A stretch of 64,000 nt of DNA from contig JBAJFE010000002.1 of NCBI GenBank assembly GCA_037903355.1, forward strand, positions 353,482-417,481, given 5' to 3'. Positions 42,719 to 53,169 of the stretch are shown here, piece after piece. Source of the stretch: Trichuris trichiura (lineage: Eukaryota; Nematoda; Enoplea; Trichinellida; Trichuridae). Within the stretch, counting starts at the first letter, position 1. Each line of letters begins with the position of its first letter. The position numbers were made by a program, and so were the translations under genes. Under the pieces are notes generated by a model that worked only from the letters and a program-made list of their open reading frames with translations, was not told the origin of the DNA and made no database searches.

Positions 42719-44390
42719 CTGATTAGTTGTAAGAATTATGGTTGCAAATTATTTACGCCTACAAGCTGCTGTACGATAGAATGGAACAATTTAAATAAAT
42801 AACTGGACAGCAGCTTAGGAAGCCCAAGTGCAAGTGTGCCGCCATAATATGTGATGTCCCCAGTGAAAGTATTTCATTGTTACAGAATCTGTGTTTTCCT
42901 GCAGCAGTAAGCTGATTACCAATAATAAAGTCGTTTTAACATTTTAATATAATCAGCATTTCTTCCGCAATGCATATTGTTTGATAATTACATTATGACA
43001 CATGATACTGCTAATTGTTTAAATCATTATGCACGCGAGGCCTTGCTACTACTTCTTATTGTGCACAGTCTCAGTAGGAGGCGTAAATGGCGATTTCACT
43101 AACAGTAGTCTCCTACTATTTTCGTTAAAGTTCCAGTAACGTGGATTAGCACAGGTGCGCGCTTTATGACCAGCGTTGATTTTTCTTTAATGTGGTTTTT
43201 TTGCCTAGGGTACCGCATTTGCTTCGCAGTGTTTCATCTTTTTTGTTTTGTGCTTTTCGATCTGTGGAGCGATACTCAGTAGCCTAACTTGCGCACCGAG
43301 GGTTGTTTTCGTGCTTTTCACGGCTACATTAATTTTACGGGTGCACTTTTTTTAAAGCTGGTTTTTGGAGAAAGTATGCAAAAGTGAACATCACCAAGAC
43401 CTTTTCAAGCTTAATCGGGTGTGAAGCGCAGGTAAAACAGTTCAAAAAACCCATACTTTCCTTAAGAAGGCCTTTATTCCCAGGAGAACAGCTCAAAAGT
43501 AGTATGTCCGGTTTAGAGAGGGTGATCTTAGGTTGCATGATTCACGAAATTTGAAGGCTTTCCTAGAGAGCAATTGTCAAAAAACATCACGAGAATTGGC
43601 AGTCTAGCTTGCCTGGACTAGAAGACAATGCTCTGCCAGTTGCCCGCAATGGGAATAGTGCAGAAGCTTGGCGCATCGGTTGTGCACGTGCTCATTCAGA
43701 CAAACAGAAATGTTTGCAAGAAAGAAGGGTGTTTAATTCCCGTTGAACGACAGAGCACACGTAAGTAATCGAGAAGCAGATCTTGTCTCAAATCTGCCCC
43801 CAAACGTACAGTAATTCACAAAGGTAAAGAAAGAAACGCAGGTTTGTGTCACTGTAAGTAAACATATCGCTCGCTGGCACAGTAATTTAGAAAAGTAAAC
43901 AAGAAGACGCAGGCAAGTGTTTATTTCACATTAATTGGATATAATGACGTGTTAGCCTGAACAGATTTACTGATACTAAACGTTATAAGCGTACTGTAAA
44001 CGTTACGTTTCACTTAATACTATAAGTTAAAAACGTGATCCTTGAAGTAAAAAGCAAAAGTAACAAGTTTTTTCTCGCCAAGCAGCCACTGTTTCCTTAC
44101 AGTTGTAGCGAACAGCAATTTAGAGCTGACCGTTTAATGAGGCCAAGACAAAAGTAAAAGTGTGTAGAGCGAGACGAAACTTGTTGTATATATAGCGGCA
44201 ACGATGACAGCTGACCTAATAACAATACGGGACCAATAAGAGACGTTTTCGGGAGCAGCCCTAAAAATGAGCAGATGCAGGTCCGCTACAAAGTAAACCT
44301 TGCTAGCAATGCTGGGGCATTTACAGGGCTTGTGCACCTAAAAAACTGTTGTCAATCTAAGCTCCCTTCTCTTGCACAACCAAGAAAAAA
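42719..44390. other. Unassigned region
   Basis: About 1.7 kb of A+T-rich sequence with only short frames (for example 43335-43538 minus). No family, terminal repeat or splice pattern was recognised. Confidence 0.4.
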
Positions 44391-44880
44391 AAGTTTTAGC
44401 CAAAAGATTAAACTTCGTTCCCTGTCCATAGGTTCCTCCAGTTTTAGATGTCATTGCCTCCTTTGAATATGCATTATCTTCCACTGAACAAAACGTAGCT
44501 ATTGAGATAAAGTCAGCCATCAGTACCTTACACGTCACAGGTTCACGCAGATTCAAAATTTGAGCCGCTTTGACATGACAGCGTTACGAAGCCTGAAGCA
44601 ACAAAATGAACGCATGATTAAGAAAGCGGAAAGAGACAATGTCCTCGTGGTTTTGGACAAGTCTACTTACCTGGATAAGATGAACTGCCTTGTAGACAGT
44701 TCCACGTACTGTTCCTTTCGCTGTGATCCTACAGACCACACACGCAAAGCTATCCGATCTCTTCTCCTCAATATGCAGGAGAATCTAAAGAAGAAAAGCT
44801 GTCCACTCTAGCCAATCATTTAAAACATTTCTCCTCTTTCAAATGTGCAGAGATGTACGGTCTGCCCAAGATACACACAC
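44391..44880 (+). pseudogene. PLE reverse transcriptase N-terminal fragment, second family
   Basis: It reads KVLAKRLNFVPCP, stop TAG, VPPVLDVIASFEYAL, then MTALRSLKQQNERMIKKAERDN, VLVVLDKSTYLDKM and, after a frameshift, AEMYGLPKIHT. 'GLNF.P.P', 'AL..LK.......ADK...V+.D+..Y..KM' and 'YGLPKIH' are the N-terminal Penelope landmarks. It differs clearly from the 10692-16438 copies. It is cut at 44880 by the Gypsy-C LTR, which follows directly. Confidence 0.75.
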
Positions 44881-45038
44881 TGTTGTGTATTGAGTATGAC
44901 TGTTTTGCACAGAACTTATGCCGCGCCCCTGCATATGATCTTATTGTCGAATGATCAGTGACTCGCATGCCTTTCCGGAAATGTTCGTTCGAATAAACGT
45001 TCTAAGGTTACGATAGGTCCGCATGTGCCTCACAAACA
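44881..45038 (+). repeat. Gypsy-C 5' LTR and primer-binding site
   Basis: TGTTGTGTATTGAG...CTCACAAACA (158 bp) followed by TGACACTGGCGACAGAGTG, the usual gypsy TGGCGAC-type primer-binding context. The partner LTR is not in the window. Confidence 0.65.
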
Positions 45039-45149
45039 TGACACTGGCGACAGAGTGATCGAACTCCATTGTCCGGTCCCTTGAATTTCGTTAATTCCCT
45101 GGTTTGCCGACCGTTGGCTGCATTGAGCCCTTCCACATCGATCAACCTG

Positions 45150-46250
45150 CATCATGGGATGCTTAAGTTGAACGTTTTAAGTTCTTTTTTGGAGCGAATG
45201 AAATCACCGATGACGGTAAGAACAGGGCTACGCTATTGTCCGTGTGCGGCCTTCCAGTACTCACGATTGCTAAGTCCGCCGTGCTGCCGAAATCGCTCTC
45301 CGAAGTCTCATATGATTACATTGTGCACGCGTTACAGTACCATTTTCTCCCGAAGCTATCAGTTATCTACGCTTTCATTTTCAACGATGCCTCCAACGGG
45401 CTGGCGAAGGAATCGCAGCGTGCATAGCCGAACTCCGCCGCCTGGCTGCGGATAGCAATTTCGGCTTTAACCTGGACGAGAGGCTGAAGGAACAGTTCGT
45501 GGGTGGTCTGAAAGTTGAAGACCTCCAGAAACGTCTTCTAGCTCACTCAGAGTTGGATCTCAACGATGCTTAACGAGAAGTCGCCGCGGAATCCGCTTCT
45601 TTTTAAACAAAGGACATGTAGCCGACAGAATCGTTTTATTATTGTCTAACGTCAACACCTTCAACTTGCGACAAACAACTAGTATCGCTGAACTCCCGCG
45701 CAAGTACTGTAACATTCCAAAAGCACTTTGGGATGTGCAGGCAATTAGAGGGCATTGGCTGCACCTGTCAACGTGACGGCTACAGATATTCATGCAGGGA
45801 ACACAGAGAACGCTGGAAGTGCGAGCGCTCACCAAGTCCGCAAGGGAAGAAACCAACACCCTCCAAAGGCGGCTGGATAGAACGCTCTAGACGTTTCCAG
45901 GCAACGCTCATGTGCCAGTTGTGGTGGTGAGCATCAGAGGAATCAGTGCCGTTTCCGAAATGCCATTTGCCATTGGTGTTCTCGTAAGGGTCACGTCAAA
46001 AGGGTTTGCCGATCGAAAAGTGCGCACAATCGCGTATCCAGCTCGTCACGTATGGGTGCGACTAACAAGAAAGTAGCGGTTAACGTCCTGCGGCACCAGG
46101 CAAGTTCTTCTCTAATTGACGCTTATCAAAAAGGTAGCATATTCTTCGTCACGAGCGAAAGACGGAAGAAGACAGTTACTACAATTGTGTTGAACCTGCG
46201 CCTTGTCGCACGGAAGTCGGTTCAGGATCCGATTTTACAATTACTTCAAT
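45150..46250 (+). pseudogene. Gypsy-C Gag with zinc knuckles, broken
   Basis: It reads VERFKFFFGANEITDDGKNR, ATLLSVCGLPVLTIAKSAVL, VSYDYIVHALQYHFLPK, then in another frame GEGIAACIAELRRLAADSNF, LKEQFVGGLKVEDLQKRLLA, and a double zinc knuckle CASCGGEHQRNQCRFRNAIC, HWCSRKGHVKRVC (about 45915-46015). These are classic gypsy capsid and nucleocapsid landmarks. Stops and frameshifts near 45165, 45400 and 45573 inactivate it. Confidence 0.8.
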
Positions 46251-46319
46251 GTTCTTGAACACTGGGTGCTTCGTAACGGGATGAGATTTCATGGTTTATG
46301 GTCTTCTACGGCTTTTCCC

Positions 46320-46584
46320 GTTTATCTGTTGTGCTTGTATCTGTAAATTAGACGAAACAACTGCTCTACCAACGGATGGATGAGCCGTTATTAAGAAAAT
46401 GTACAGATATCAATACACTCAACTTTTAATGTTCAGAGCTTTCGGAACGCTCTAGTTCCGAAAGCTCTGAACATTAAAAGTTGCGTGTATTGATATCTGT
46501 ACATTTTCTTAATAACGGCTCATCCATCCGTTGGTAGAGCAGTTGTTTCGTCTAATTTACAGATACAAGCACAACAGACAAACA
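46320..46584. repeat. 265-bp fold-back with arms of about 130 bp
   Basis: Arms 46320-46449 and 46455-46584 are reverse complements with about two mismatches; the centre is GGAACGCTCTAGTTCC. The sequence (CCAACGGATGGATGAGCCG...) is related to 37160-37205 near the solo LTR, so it is an inverted duplicate of the same mariner-like repeat. It interrupts Gypsy-C just before Gypsy-A. Confidence 0.85.
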
Positions 46585-46632
46585 ATTATTTCAATGGACA
46601 TTTAACGAGCACTTTGGCACGGAAGAGGACCG

Positions 46633-46981
46633 CGTGGCGGATGACCCGGGGTCTGCTCGGCCAACCGTGGAGGGCATCGATGCGGGCGCTCTTGACGTAA
46701 ACAGCGCTGGACGACGTTCCCCATGTCCCATGACACGAAGCTCATGCCGAAAACAGGCACAGTCAGCCAATGGGTATGCGACCTGGCCAGACCCCGTGGA
46801 TGGGACTATAAAAGGAGCAGGACGGTCGACGGACCATGGTCCGTAGGATGAAGGAAAGTTGTGTGTTCGAAGACATTCGTGTTTATACTCGGTTCGTTAG
46901 TGTTCGTCAATAAAGGCAAAGAAAACCTTAGCGTACTAGCAGCTTTACGCGTGCAAGTCCATACGGTGCACATAAAGTACA
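46633..46981 (+). repeat. Gypsy-A 5' LTR with TATA box
   Basis: It contains TATAAAAGG at 46807-46815 (promoter) and AATAAAG near 46911 (polyadenylation). The first base is mutated (CGTGGCGG for TGTGGCGG). Immediately after it comes AGCTATCGAGGC (46982-46993), shared exactly with Gypsy-B. Confidence 0.88.
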
Positions 46982-46999
46982 AGCTATCGAGGCTCTACA

Positions 47000-47790
47000 A
47001 TGGAAGTGACACGCGCTGCTACGTCGATGGACGTACGGATAATTCGCGAGTTGGACGGCTCTGCTCATTCGGCAGCCGAGTGGCTGCGCAAAGCCGAATG
47101 TACTTGTTATGCGGAATCACGGATGTCGTTCGAGAAATAGGGTTGCGGTTAAGCGGCGCTGCGTTCGCCGTGTATGATCAGATAGCATTGGAAGACCAAG
47201 GTAAGCTCGAGAAGGTTAAAGAGAAGCTGCTCGCTGCTTTTGCTCCCGATCCATTTATGGCCTTCAGAGAATTCAAGGTGAGAAGAGTGCGATATAAAGA
47301 AACGTCAGATGCGTTCTTGGCTGGGTTCCGTGAACTGGCGTTGCTCGCCGGCGGCGTGTCTGACAAGGTTTTAGCGAGCGCATTTATTGATGGCTTACCA
47401 GAGCAAGTCCAAGAATCGTTGCTGGCTGGGGCTTGCATGGCGACCCTCTCGTTAGACGAACTGTCGACGCGTGCTCGTGCGATGTTGGCGAGAGGGCTAC
47501 CCGGTAGCAGTGGACTCACTGATCTGGCTGCCGCAGCTAACAGCTCGGCACCCGTAGCCCTGAGCTCAGGATCTTACTCTCGTTGTTACGCATGCGGTGG
47601 GATTAATCACTTCGCCAGAGAGTGTCCGACACGAGGACGGGAAGCAAGTCACCCGATGCGTACTGACCAAAGAAGGCAGTGGCCGCGTGGGCGCCGCTCA
47701 GTCCGTCATTTGCGGAAGAAGCCCAGGCCTACGGAGTCGGGAAACGCGGACAGGGAGGAAGCTCTTGCGCCGGTTCCCTCCCGTCGCTGA
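47000..47790 (+). pseudogene. Gypsy-A Gag, broken
   Basis: The start is probably ATG at 47000 (MEVTRAATSMDV...SAAEWLRKAE). A frameshift near 47100 moves to the frame DVVREIGLRLSGAAFAVYDQ, VKEKLLAAFAPDPFMAFREF, FIDGLPEQVQESLLAGACM and the zinc knuckle CYACGGINHFARECP (47584-47628). A further frameshift separates it from protease. It is the same type as Gypsy-B gag. Confidence 0.8.
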
Positions 47791-47799
47791 ACGAGGCGC

Positions 47800-48950
47800 T
47801 GCCGACTGTGAAGGTAAACGTAGACGGCGTAGATCGCTGTGCGTTAGTGGACAGCGGCTGCACGTGATGTATGGTCTACGCTCCCTGTTGCAGAAAATGG
47901 GAGGTACTTGGTCAGCCTGAAAACGATTAGCGGCGACAAGCTGCGATCTGTTGGATTGAATCACGTCAGGCTCACGGTGCCTGGAGCACGCGCAACGGTG
48001 GTCGATGCCATAGTTTCTGACCGAAGGCCACTTGGTTTCGACTTCGTACTAGGCATGAGCGCGATAAGGTCATTTCGAGGAGCTCTGCTGGACAGCGAAG
48101 GGCAGGTGCAGTTCAATCTGTTTAGCATGGCAACTTGCGCAGGCGCCGACACTGTAATGAGCATTGACGAGAAAAATTTCACCGTGACCTACAACCCAAA
48201 TGCGCGCTCGTGGACGGCTGCGTGGAAATGGGCACATGGCAGTGCCCCAGAAATCTTGCAGAACGCCAGAATGGAGTATCCGCCTACTGCCGCAAGCCGA
48301 TCAGCGTATGATGCGGAACCGATGTTGTGGATTCGAAACGGTTGCTTGATACCGTACGACGAAAGGAAGTTTGGACCAGCTCGAGCTCTCATTCCTCTCA
48401 TGGCTGTTGTACAGCGCAACAAAGGCAAGGTACGTTCCGTGCTTGATTTCCGGGAATAGAACGCACACATTGATACGTTCAAGGCCAATAGTGACGTGTG
48501 TGCTCAGAAGTTGCGCGAATGGCGCAGACAAGGCATAGACGTGTCGATTTTGGATCTGCACAAAGCATATCTACATGTGCGCGTTGACAAATCGCTTTGG
48601 CCGTTCCAGACCGTGATACTCCATGGCCGGAGATACTGCTTCACCGGACTCGGCTTTGGCTTAAATGTCGCTCCAACTATCGTGAAAGCGGTGGTCGGGC
48701 ATGTGCTCTCACTCACTCCCGATGTACGGAAAGGGACTTCAGCGTACATTGACGACATCCTCGTCAACCAAGGAATCGTGAGCGCGGAAACGGTGAGAAG
48801 ACACCTCGTCAGGTACGGATTAGCATGCAAGGACCCTGAGAAAATCTCGGACGGCGCACGAGTGCTCAGCCTGAAAGCCTGGGGGAGCGGGCTCCCTGCG
48901 GTGGTCAAGAGGCAACGAAATGAGTGGTCCGCTCAAGAACCTAACTAGGC
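47800..48950 (+). pseudogene. Gypsy-A protease and reverse transcriptase, broken
   Basis: LPTVKVNVDGVDRCALVDSGCT (aspartic protease, VDSG at about 47847), TGA near 47866, a frameshift, then LGFDFVLGMSAI. RT follows: LIPLMAVVQRNKGKVRSVLDFRE, stop TAG (48457-48459), DVSILDLHKAYLHVRVDKSLW (motif A), GLGFGLNVAPTIVKAVVGHVL (motif B) and AYIDDILVNQ (motif C, 48742-48771). It breaks again near 48870. RT is otherwise well conserved. Confidence 0.85.
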
Positions 48951-49528
48951 GAACAGTGTTTTCGTATTGCGGAGAACTAGTGGGGCACTACCCCGTATGC
49001 GGTTGGCTTAGGGCTGCCTCAGCCTTCGTCAAGCGGGAAGCGAATCGTGCGACGGAACGGTGGGACGAACCCATTCATGATGGCCAGATAAGAATGCGGC
49101 TGAACGAAATTGCTGACACTCTAGAGACAAACGACCCCGCGAACGGTAGATGAGACGTCTCAGGCAGCAAAGCCAGAATATTGGTTGATGCTAGCATGCT
49201 GGCTTTGAGCGTTGCACTGGAAGTAGACAGTTCCATCATAGAAGATGGAACGTGGTTGCGTCCGTATGAGGAGGCTCGCCACATCAATATGGCGGAGCTG
49301 GATGCAGTGATCAAAGGGTTCAACCTTGCCCTCACCTGGCAGATGAAAAAGATCGAGCTCATGACGGACTCCGTGACAGTTCACCGGTGGGTTGAAGATG
49401 GCGTGTCAGGCAGGACCCCGCTGCGAACGAAGGCGGCCAACGAGATGCTCATCCGACGCCAGATAGAGACAATACTGGCTCTGGTGATAGAATACGACCT
49501 GAAATCGACGGTCAACCTAGTACGATCA
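48920..49528 (+). pseudogene. Gypsy-A RNase H, split by Copia
   Basis: RRTVFSYCGELVGHYPVCGW, stop TGA (49151-49153), then ILVDASMLALSVALEV, HINMAELDAVIKGFNLALTW, IELMTDSVTVHRWV and ending STVNLVRS at the Copia insertion. It resumes at 57719 as ADNKADTLTR, giving the family's NL..S..NKADALTR junction. Catalytic D, E and D are present. Confidence 0.85.
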
Positions 49529-49765
49529 TGTTGAGGAATGCAAACTGACACGTCAATATGAGCGTATCAATTACGCGTGTCAGGATGACTGACGTTTGGC
49601 GGATTGCCAAATGTGCGACACGTCAGTCGCTGCCTAATTGCTCGCTCTCTCTACTCGCTAGTTTTCGCTTTCGCTGAATACCCGTACTTGTTAGTTAGGC
49701 GCGTGCTGACAGTAAAGTAGACTTCCTAACCGAAGTCTGAGTGCTGTGCATATAAATTTACAACA
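49529..49765 (+). repeat. Copia 5' LTR
   Basis: 237 bp, TGTTGAGGAATGC...ATATAAATTTACAACA. It is nearly the same as 57476-57713. Confidence 0.9.
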
Positions 49766-49804
49766 GGTTATGGGCCCACCACGCTTCCCCTGCGCCCGTT
49801 GCTG
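49766..49804 (+). promoter_or_regulatory. Copia primer-binding site: antisense of the 5' half of initiator tRNA-Met
   Basis: GGTTATGGGCCCA, directly after the LTR, complements the anticodon arm of eukaryotic initiator tRNA-Met (TGGGCCCATAACC). Complementarity continues through ACGCTTCC and TGCGCCCGTTGCT, covering essentially the whole 5' half. Drosophila copia is known to prime from a half tRNA-iMet cut in the anticodon loop; this matches that mode. Confidence 0.8.
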
Positions 49805-49994
49805 AGCACTAAGTTGAGGAAGTTGTCAACACGAACGCTTGTAAGTTCCATTTGTTCGAAAGTGTATTCGTTGAAGCTTGTGCTTCTGTTTGTTGTGGTG
49901 TGACGTTGTGTGAAAACTGTAACGTCAGCAAAGAAGTTGCGAACGGATCTGTATTGACCGGAATACCGCTGCTGCGAACAAATGTTGGAACTCT

Positions 49995-50866
49995 AAAGAG
50001 GCCTGGTTTAGCTGAATGGTGAAAACTACCTGCGCTGGAAGTTTGCAATTGAGGCCACTTTGACGAAAAGCGCGACGGGAATTACGGAAACCGCTCCCTG
50101 CACGACGGGCGGTGAAAGCGACGATCCCTGCAGGACAGACCTTGATAGTGACACACGCAGGGTGGTCACCGGAAATAGCTGTCAGGAGGCGCAGGGCGGT
50201 TACCGGAAACGTCCGTCAGATGTCACCTCGCCCACTAAGTGACGCTCAGCCCCCGCCAAGATAAGGAGTATATAAGGAGCACCCGCGGAAGGCTGAGCGA
50301 GATTGGTGTTGTGCCCGTACAATAAACTGTTTAACAACCCTTTTTGCGTGCGTCTGTCAACCGCGTTTACTACAGCCACCTTAGAAGCCCGGGATTGCTC
50401 CGATCTAGTGAGTGGAGAGACTTTGTGCCCGGATGTGGGCGATACCAAAGTCAAAGTCTGGAAGAAGAGGAATGCTGTCGCCAGGTGTATCATCTCTTGG
50501 TCACTTGATGACTTTCACCGTGCGTTTATCCGTTCTTGCAAGACGTCCAAAGAGATGATGGACACCATCATAAACATCAAGGAGCAGGCAACGGTGAGCA
50601 ATAAACTTCTGGTGTCTTCAGAGTTTCATGCGTACACGTGGAAACCTGGTATGAATGTTGCCTCGTTTATGGCTGGGCTGAACGCCATCGTTAACAAAAT
50701 GCAGTCGTTGGACATTGTGTTAGACGACGCTACAGTTGTCGGGAAAGCTGTAGAATCCCTTCCGACTGAGGTCGACTACTTTCGTCAGTTGTGGAGGCTG
50801 TCTGCGTCGAAGTTTGCGAAACTTTCTGATCTGACGTCTCAGTTGCTTGCCTGCGAGTCGGATTAG
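49995..50866 (+). pseudogene. Copia Gag, broken, with internal insertion
   Basis: It begins LNGENYLRWKFAIEATLTKSA (about 50010-50075), is interrupted at about 50099, and resumes at about 50435 with DVGDTKVKVWKKRNAVARC, IISWSLDDFHRAFIRSC and GLNAIVNKMQSLDIVLDDA (UBN2-type copia capsid). The 50303-50866 frame is open. A zinc knuckle with an in-frame stop (CWNCKKKGQIQ*EC, about 50975-51020) follows in another frame. Confidence 0.75.
50099..50435 (+). repeat. LTR-like insertion in Copia gag
   Basis: About 330 bp separates two adjoining gag blocks. It contains TATATAAGG (about 50270), AATAAAC (about 50323) and a promoter-to-poly(A) spacing like an LTR. Ends TGCAC (left) and TGCCC (right) may be a worn duplication. 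No TG..CA termini are clear, so solo-LTR status is inferred. Confidence 0.45.
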
Positions 50867-51126
50867 TAGAATCATTCTGTGCAAACAGAAGCCGTTGGTG
50901 AAGCGTTTGTTGGAAGGAAACTTCGCAACTCGTCGAAGAACGCAAACAACGCACAAAGGTACAAAAATGTGGTATGCTGGAATTGCAAAAAGAAAGGTCA
51001 GATCCAGTGAGAATGCCGCAACAAAAGGTGTATGGTTACGGCTGCACTGAATCCGGAAAATGACCGGCCGACTCGTGGTGGCTTCGTCGTACGGACGAAC
51101 GTAGAATTACGTCAACAGAGAAATGG

Positions 51127-51481
51127 CGGATAGATCGCTGATTCTGGCGCCTTTAAACACATTACGCGTAATCGACATTTGTTCTCCATGTTTAAAGAAA
51201 TCGACCCTTGCGGAGTGCGAGTGGGTGATGGCAAGCTTCTTTACGCTGTTGGGGTCGGAACTGTGGATGTTGAAGTGTACAACGGAAAAACGTGGTATTT
51301 GTCTACCCTCAATGACGTTCTCTACGTACGTGACTTTGGAACAAGCTGCCTGTTTAGCTTCGGAGCTGCAGCTGCTCGTGGGTACAAGATTACGATTGAA
51401 GGCGAGACGGTCAGTTTAGCGAAGGAAGAAAAGACTGACCTGGTGGGATACAAACATGGTCATTTGAGCACGCATTACTAA
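51127..51481 (+). pseudogene. Copia protease region
   Basis: IADSGAFKHITRNRHLFSMF (aspartic protease, DSGA) is followed by VRVGDGKLLYAVGVGTVDVE, YNGKTWYLSTLNDVLYVRDF. The frame is open from about 51134 to 51481, then jumps straight to the RT region, showing loss of integrase. Confidence 0.75.
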
Positions 51482-51513
51482 TTCGTCGACCTTCTCAACC
51501 TCTTCTGTCAGCG

Positions 51514-52106
51514 ATGTCCGCTGCCGCTGGAGCAGCGAATACACGTGCAGAGGAAGCGGGAAAAGATCCGGTTCGAACAGTTAAAAGTACAACGGTTGGA
51601 GCAGAGATGCGCAGTCCACGGGACAGGACTCAACTGAGAAAACCTGTGCGTCTTGATGATTATGCGCTTTTATCAGTTGACGCTGAAGTTCCAAAATCAT
51701 ATGCAGAGGCAATGAAGGGCAAGGAAAGCATGCACTGGAAGAAGGCAATGGACGACGAGATGCAATTTTTAGCAGAGAATGAAACCTGAATTTTGACAAA
51801 CTTACCTGCGGACAAAAGGCACTAAGCTGTCGCTGGGTTTCCCGCGTGAAAACAAAGGCAGATGGAACGGCTGATCGTTACAAAGCTCGCCTTGCTGAGA
51901 AAGGTTTAGCGCAAAAGTATGGAATCGACTACGACGAGACTTTTAGCCCAGTCGCACGTCTCGACACTGTACCCACAATACTTGCAGTTGTTGCGGACGA
52001 AGGATTGGTGATGAAGCAGTTTGACGTCAAAACAGCTTTTCTGTATGGCTCGCTAGAAGAGGAAGTCTACATGAAGCAGTCGGAAGGATTTGACGACGGC
52101 AAAGTG
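51514..52106 (+). pseudogene. Copia reverse transcriptase, N-terminal part
   Basis: It reads DDYALLSVDAEVPKSYAEAM, HWKKAMDDEMQFLAENET, stop (51787-51789) and a frame change, SCRWVSRVKTKADGTADRYK, ARLAEKGLAQKYGIDYDETF, SPVARLDTV and QFDVKTAFLYGSLEEEVYMK (motif A), ending FDDG at the Gypsy-B insertion. It continues at 56310. Confidence 0.85.
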
Positions 52107-52377
52107 TGCTGAATAACAAGTCCGATATCAGGTAATTATGGGCCAGCGGGCAAGATTCCGCAGTTGTTGTTATCGTGTGACCAGACGTTTTCCCTTCTAA
52201 GGCTGGATGCCACCTGTTGTTGTTACGATCAGCCCCGCGTTGACCTTGAGAGTATATAAGAGCAATGACAAGCCAACGCGGGCAGTGTGCATAGTTCGTG
52301 GTACCGACCAAGTTGTCGACCGTTGTCCTTGCGATATCGTTGTCGAGTAAATCGTTGCGAATCAGAGCGTTGCTACA
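52107..52377 (+). repeat. Gypsy-B 5' LTR
   Basis: 271 bp with TATATAAG near 52252. It is followed immediately by AGCTATCGAGGC (52378-52389). Confidence 0.88.
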
Positions 52378-52379
52378 AG

Positions 52380-53020
52380 CTATCGAGGCGTCATTGGTTC
52401 ACACGGAACAAGTGGATTTGTTGATCTGAAGCTCATCCCTCAGTTCGATGGCTCTCAGGGGCAGTCAGTCGCTGAGTGGTTACAATCTGTGGAACTGATC
52501 TGCAAGCTACAAAAAGTCGAAGATGTTGCCAGCGTCATTCCCCTTCGTTTCACCGGTGGCGCGCTAGCTGTTTACTTGCAGCTGAATGATGGAGAGAGAC
52601 AAAGCGTTGAAAAGTTAAAAGCATGCCTTCTGGCCGCCTTTCATCACCTATGAACAACTCAAACAGAAGAGTCTTCATGCTAATGAACTTCCCGACGTTT
52701 TCCTCACTGACCTGCGTAGACTGGCGTCACTTTTTGGTGGTATACCAGAGAAAGCAGTCACGTGTGCATTCATCTCTGGACTGCCGGACAATGTCCGCCA
52801 GCTCTTGAGAGCTGGTGCACGCATGGAAGACCAGTCTGAATCAGATCTTGACGCGTGCTAGAGCAATCATCACGGACGATCGTCCCTCCAGAATGGCCCA
52901 CGCTTGCCCGACCGCTGGAGATTCAGAAGCAAAGCTGCAAACCGGCACTTCAACATTGCGCTGCTACGCCTGCGGCGAGCTGAACTACTTCGCCAGGGAT
53001 TGCCAGGCTCAGCGACAGGT
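52380..53020 (+). pseudogene. Gypsy-B Gag, broken
   Basis: LKLIPQFDGSQGQSVAEWLQ, SVELICKLQKVEDVASVIPL, RFTGGALAVYLQLNDGERQS, VEKLKACLLAAF, then frameshifts and finally a zinc knuckle CYACGELNYFARDC (about 52960-53000). The 'FDGS...EWL..VE' start matches this gypsy group. Confidence 0.78.
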
Positions 53021-53169
53021 TCCTGCCGCCGGCCAGCAGAATGTCGGACTAAGTCCCCGACGTCCGCCACGGAATCATGGACGCAGACGGTTTGGAACCG
53101 CTGTTTCTCCCCACCAGGGAAACGAAGACGGGGAGCAGGCATCAGCGCCAGCCTCCTTCCCCTTCGCTC

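Noticed and set aside
49766..49804. tRNA gene on the minus strand
   Set aside because: Only the 5' half of tRNA-iMet is represented, directly after an LTR, which is the position of a primer-binding site.
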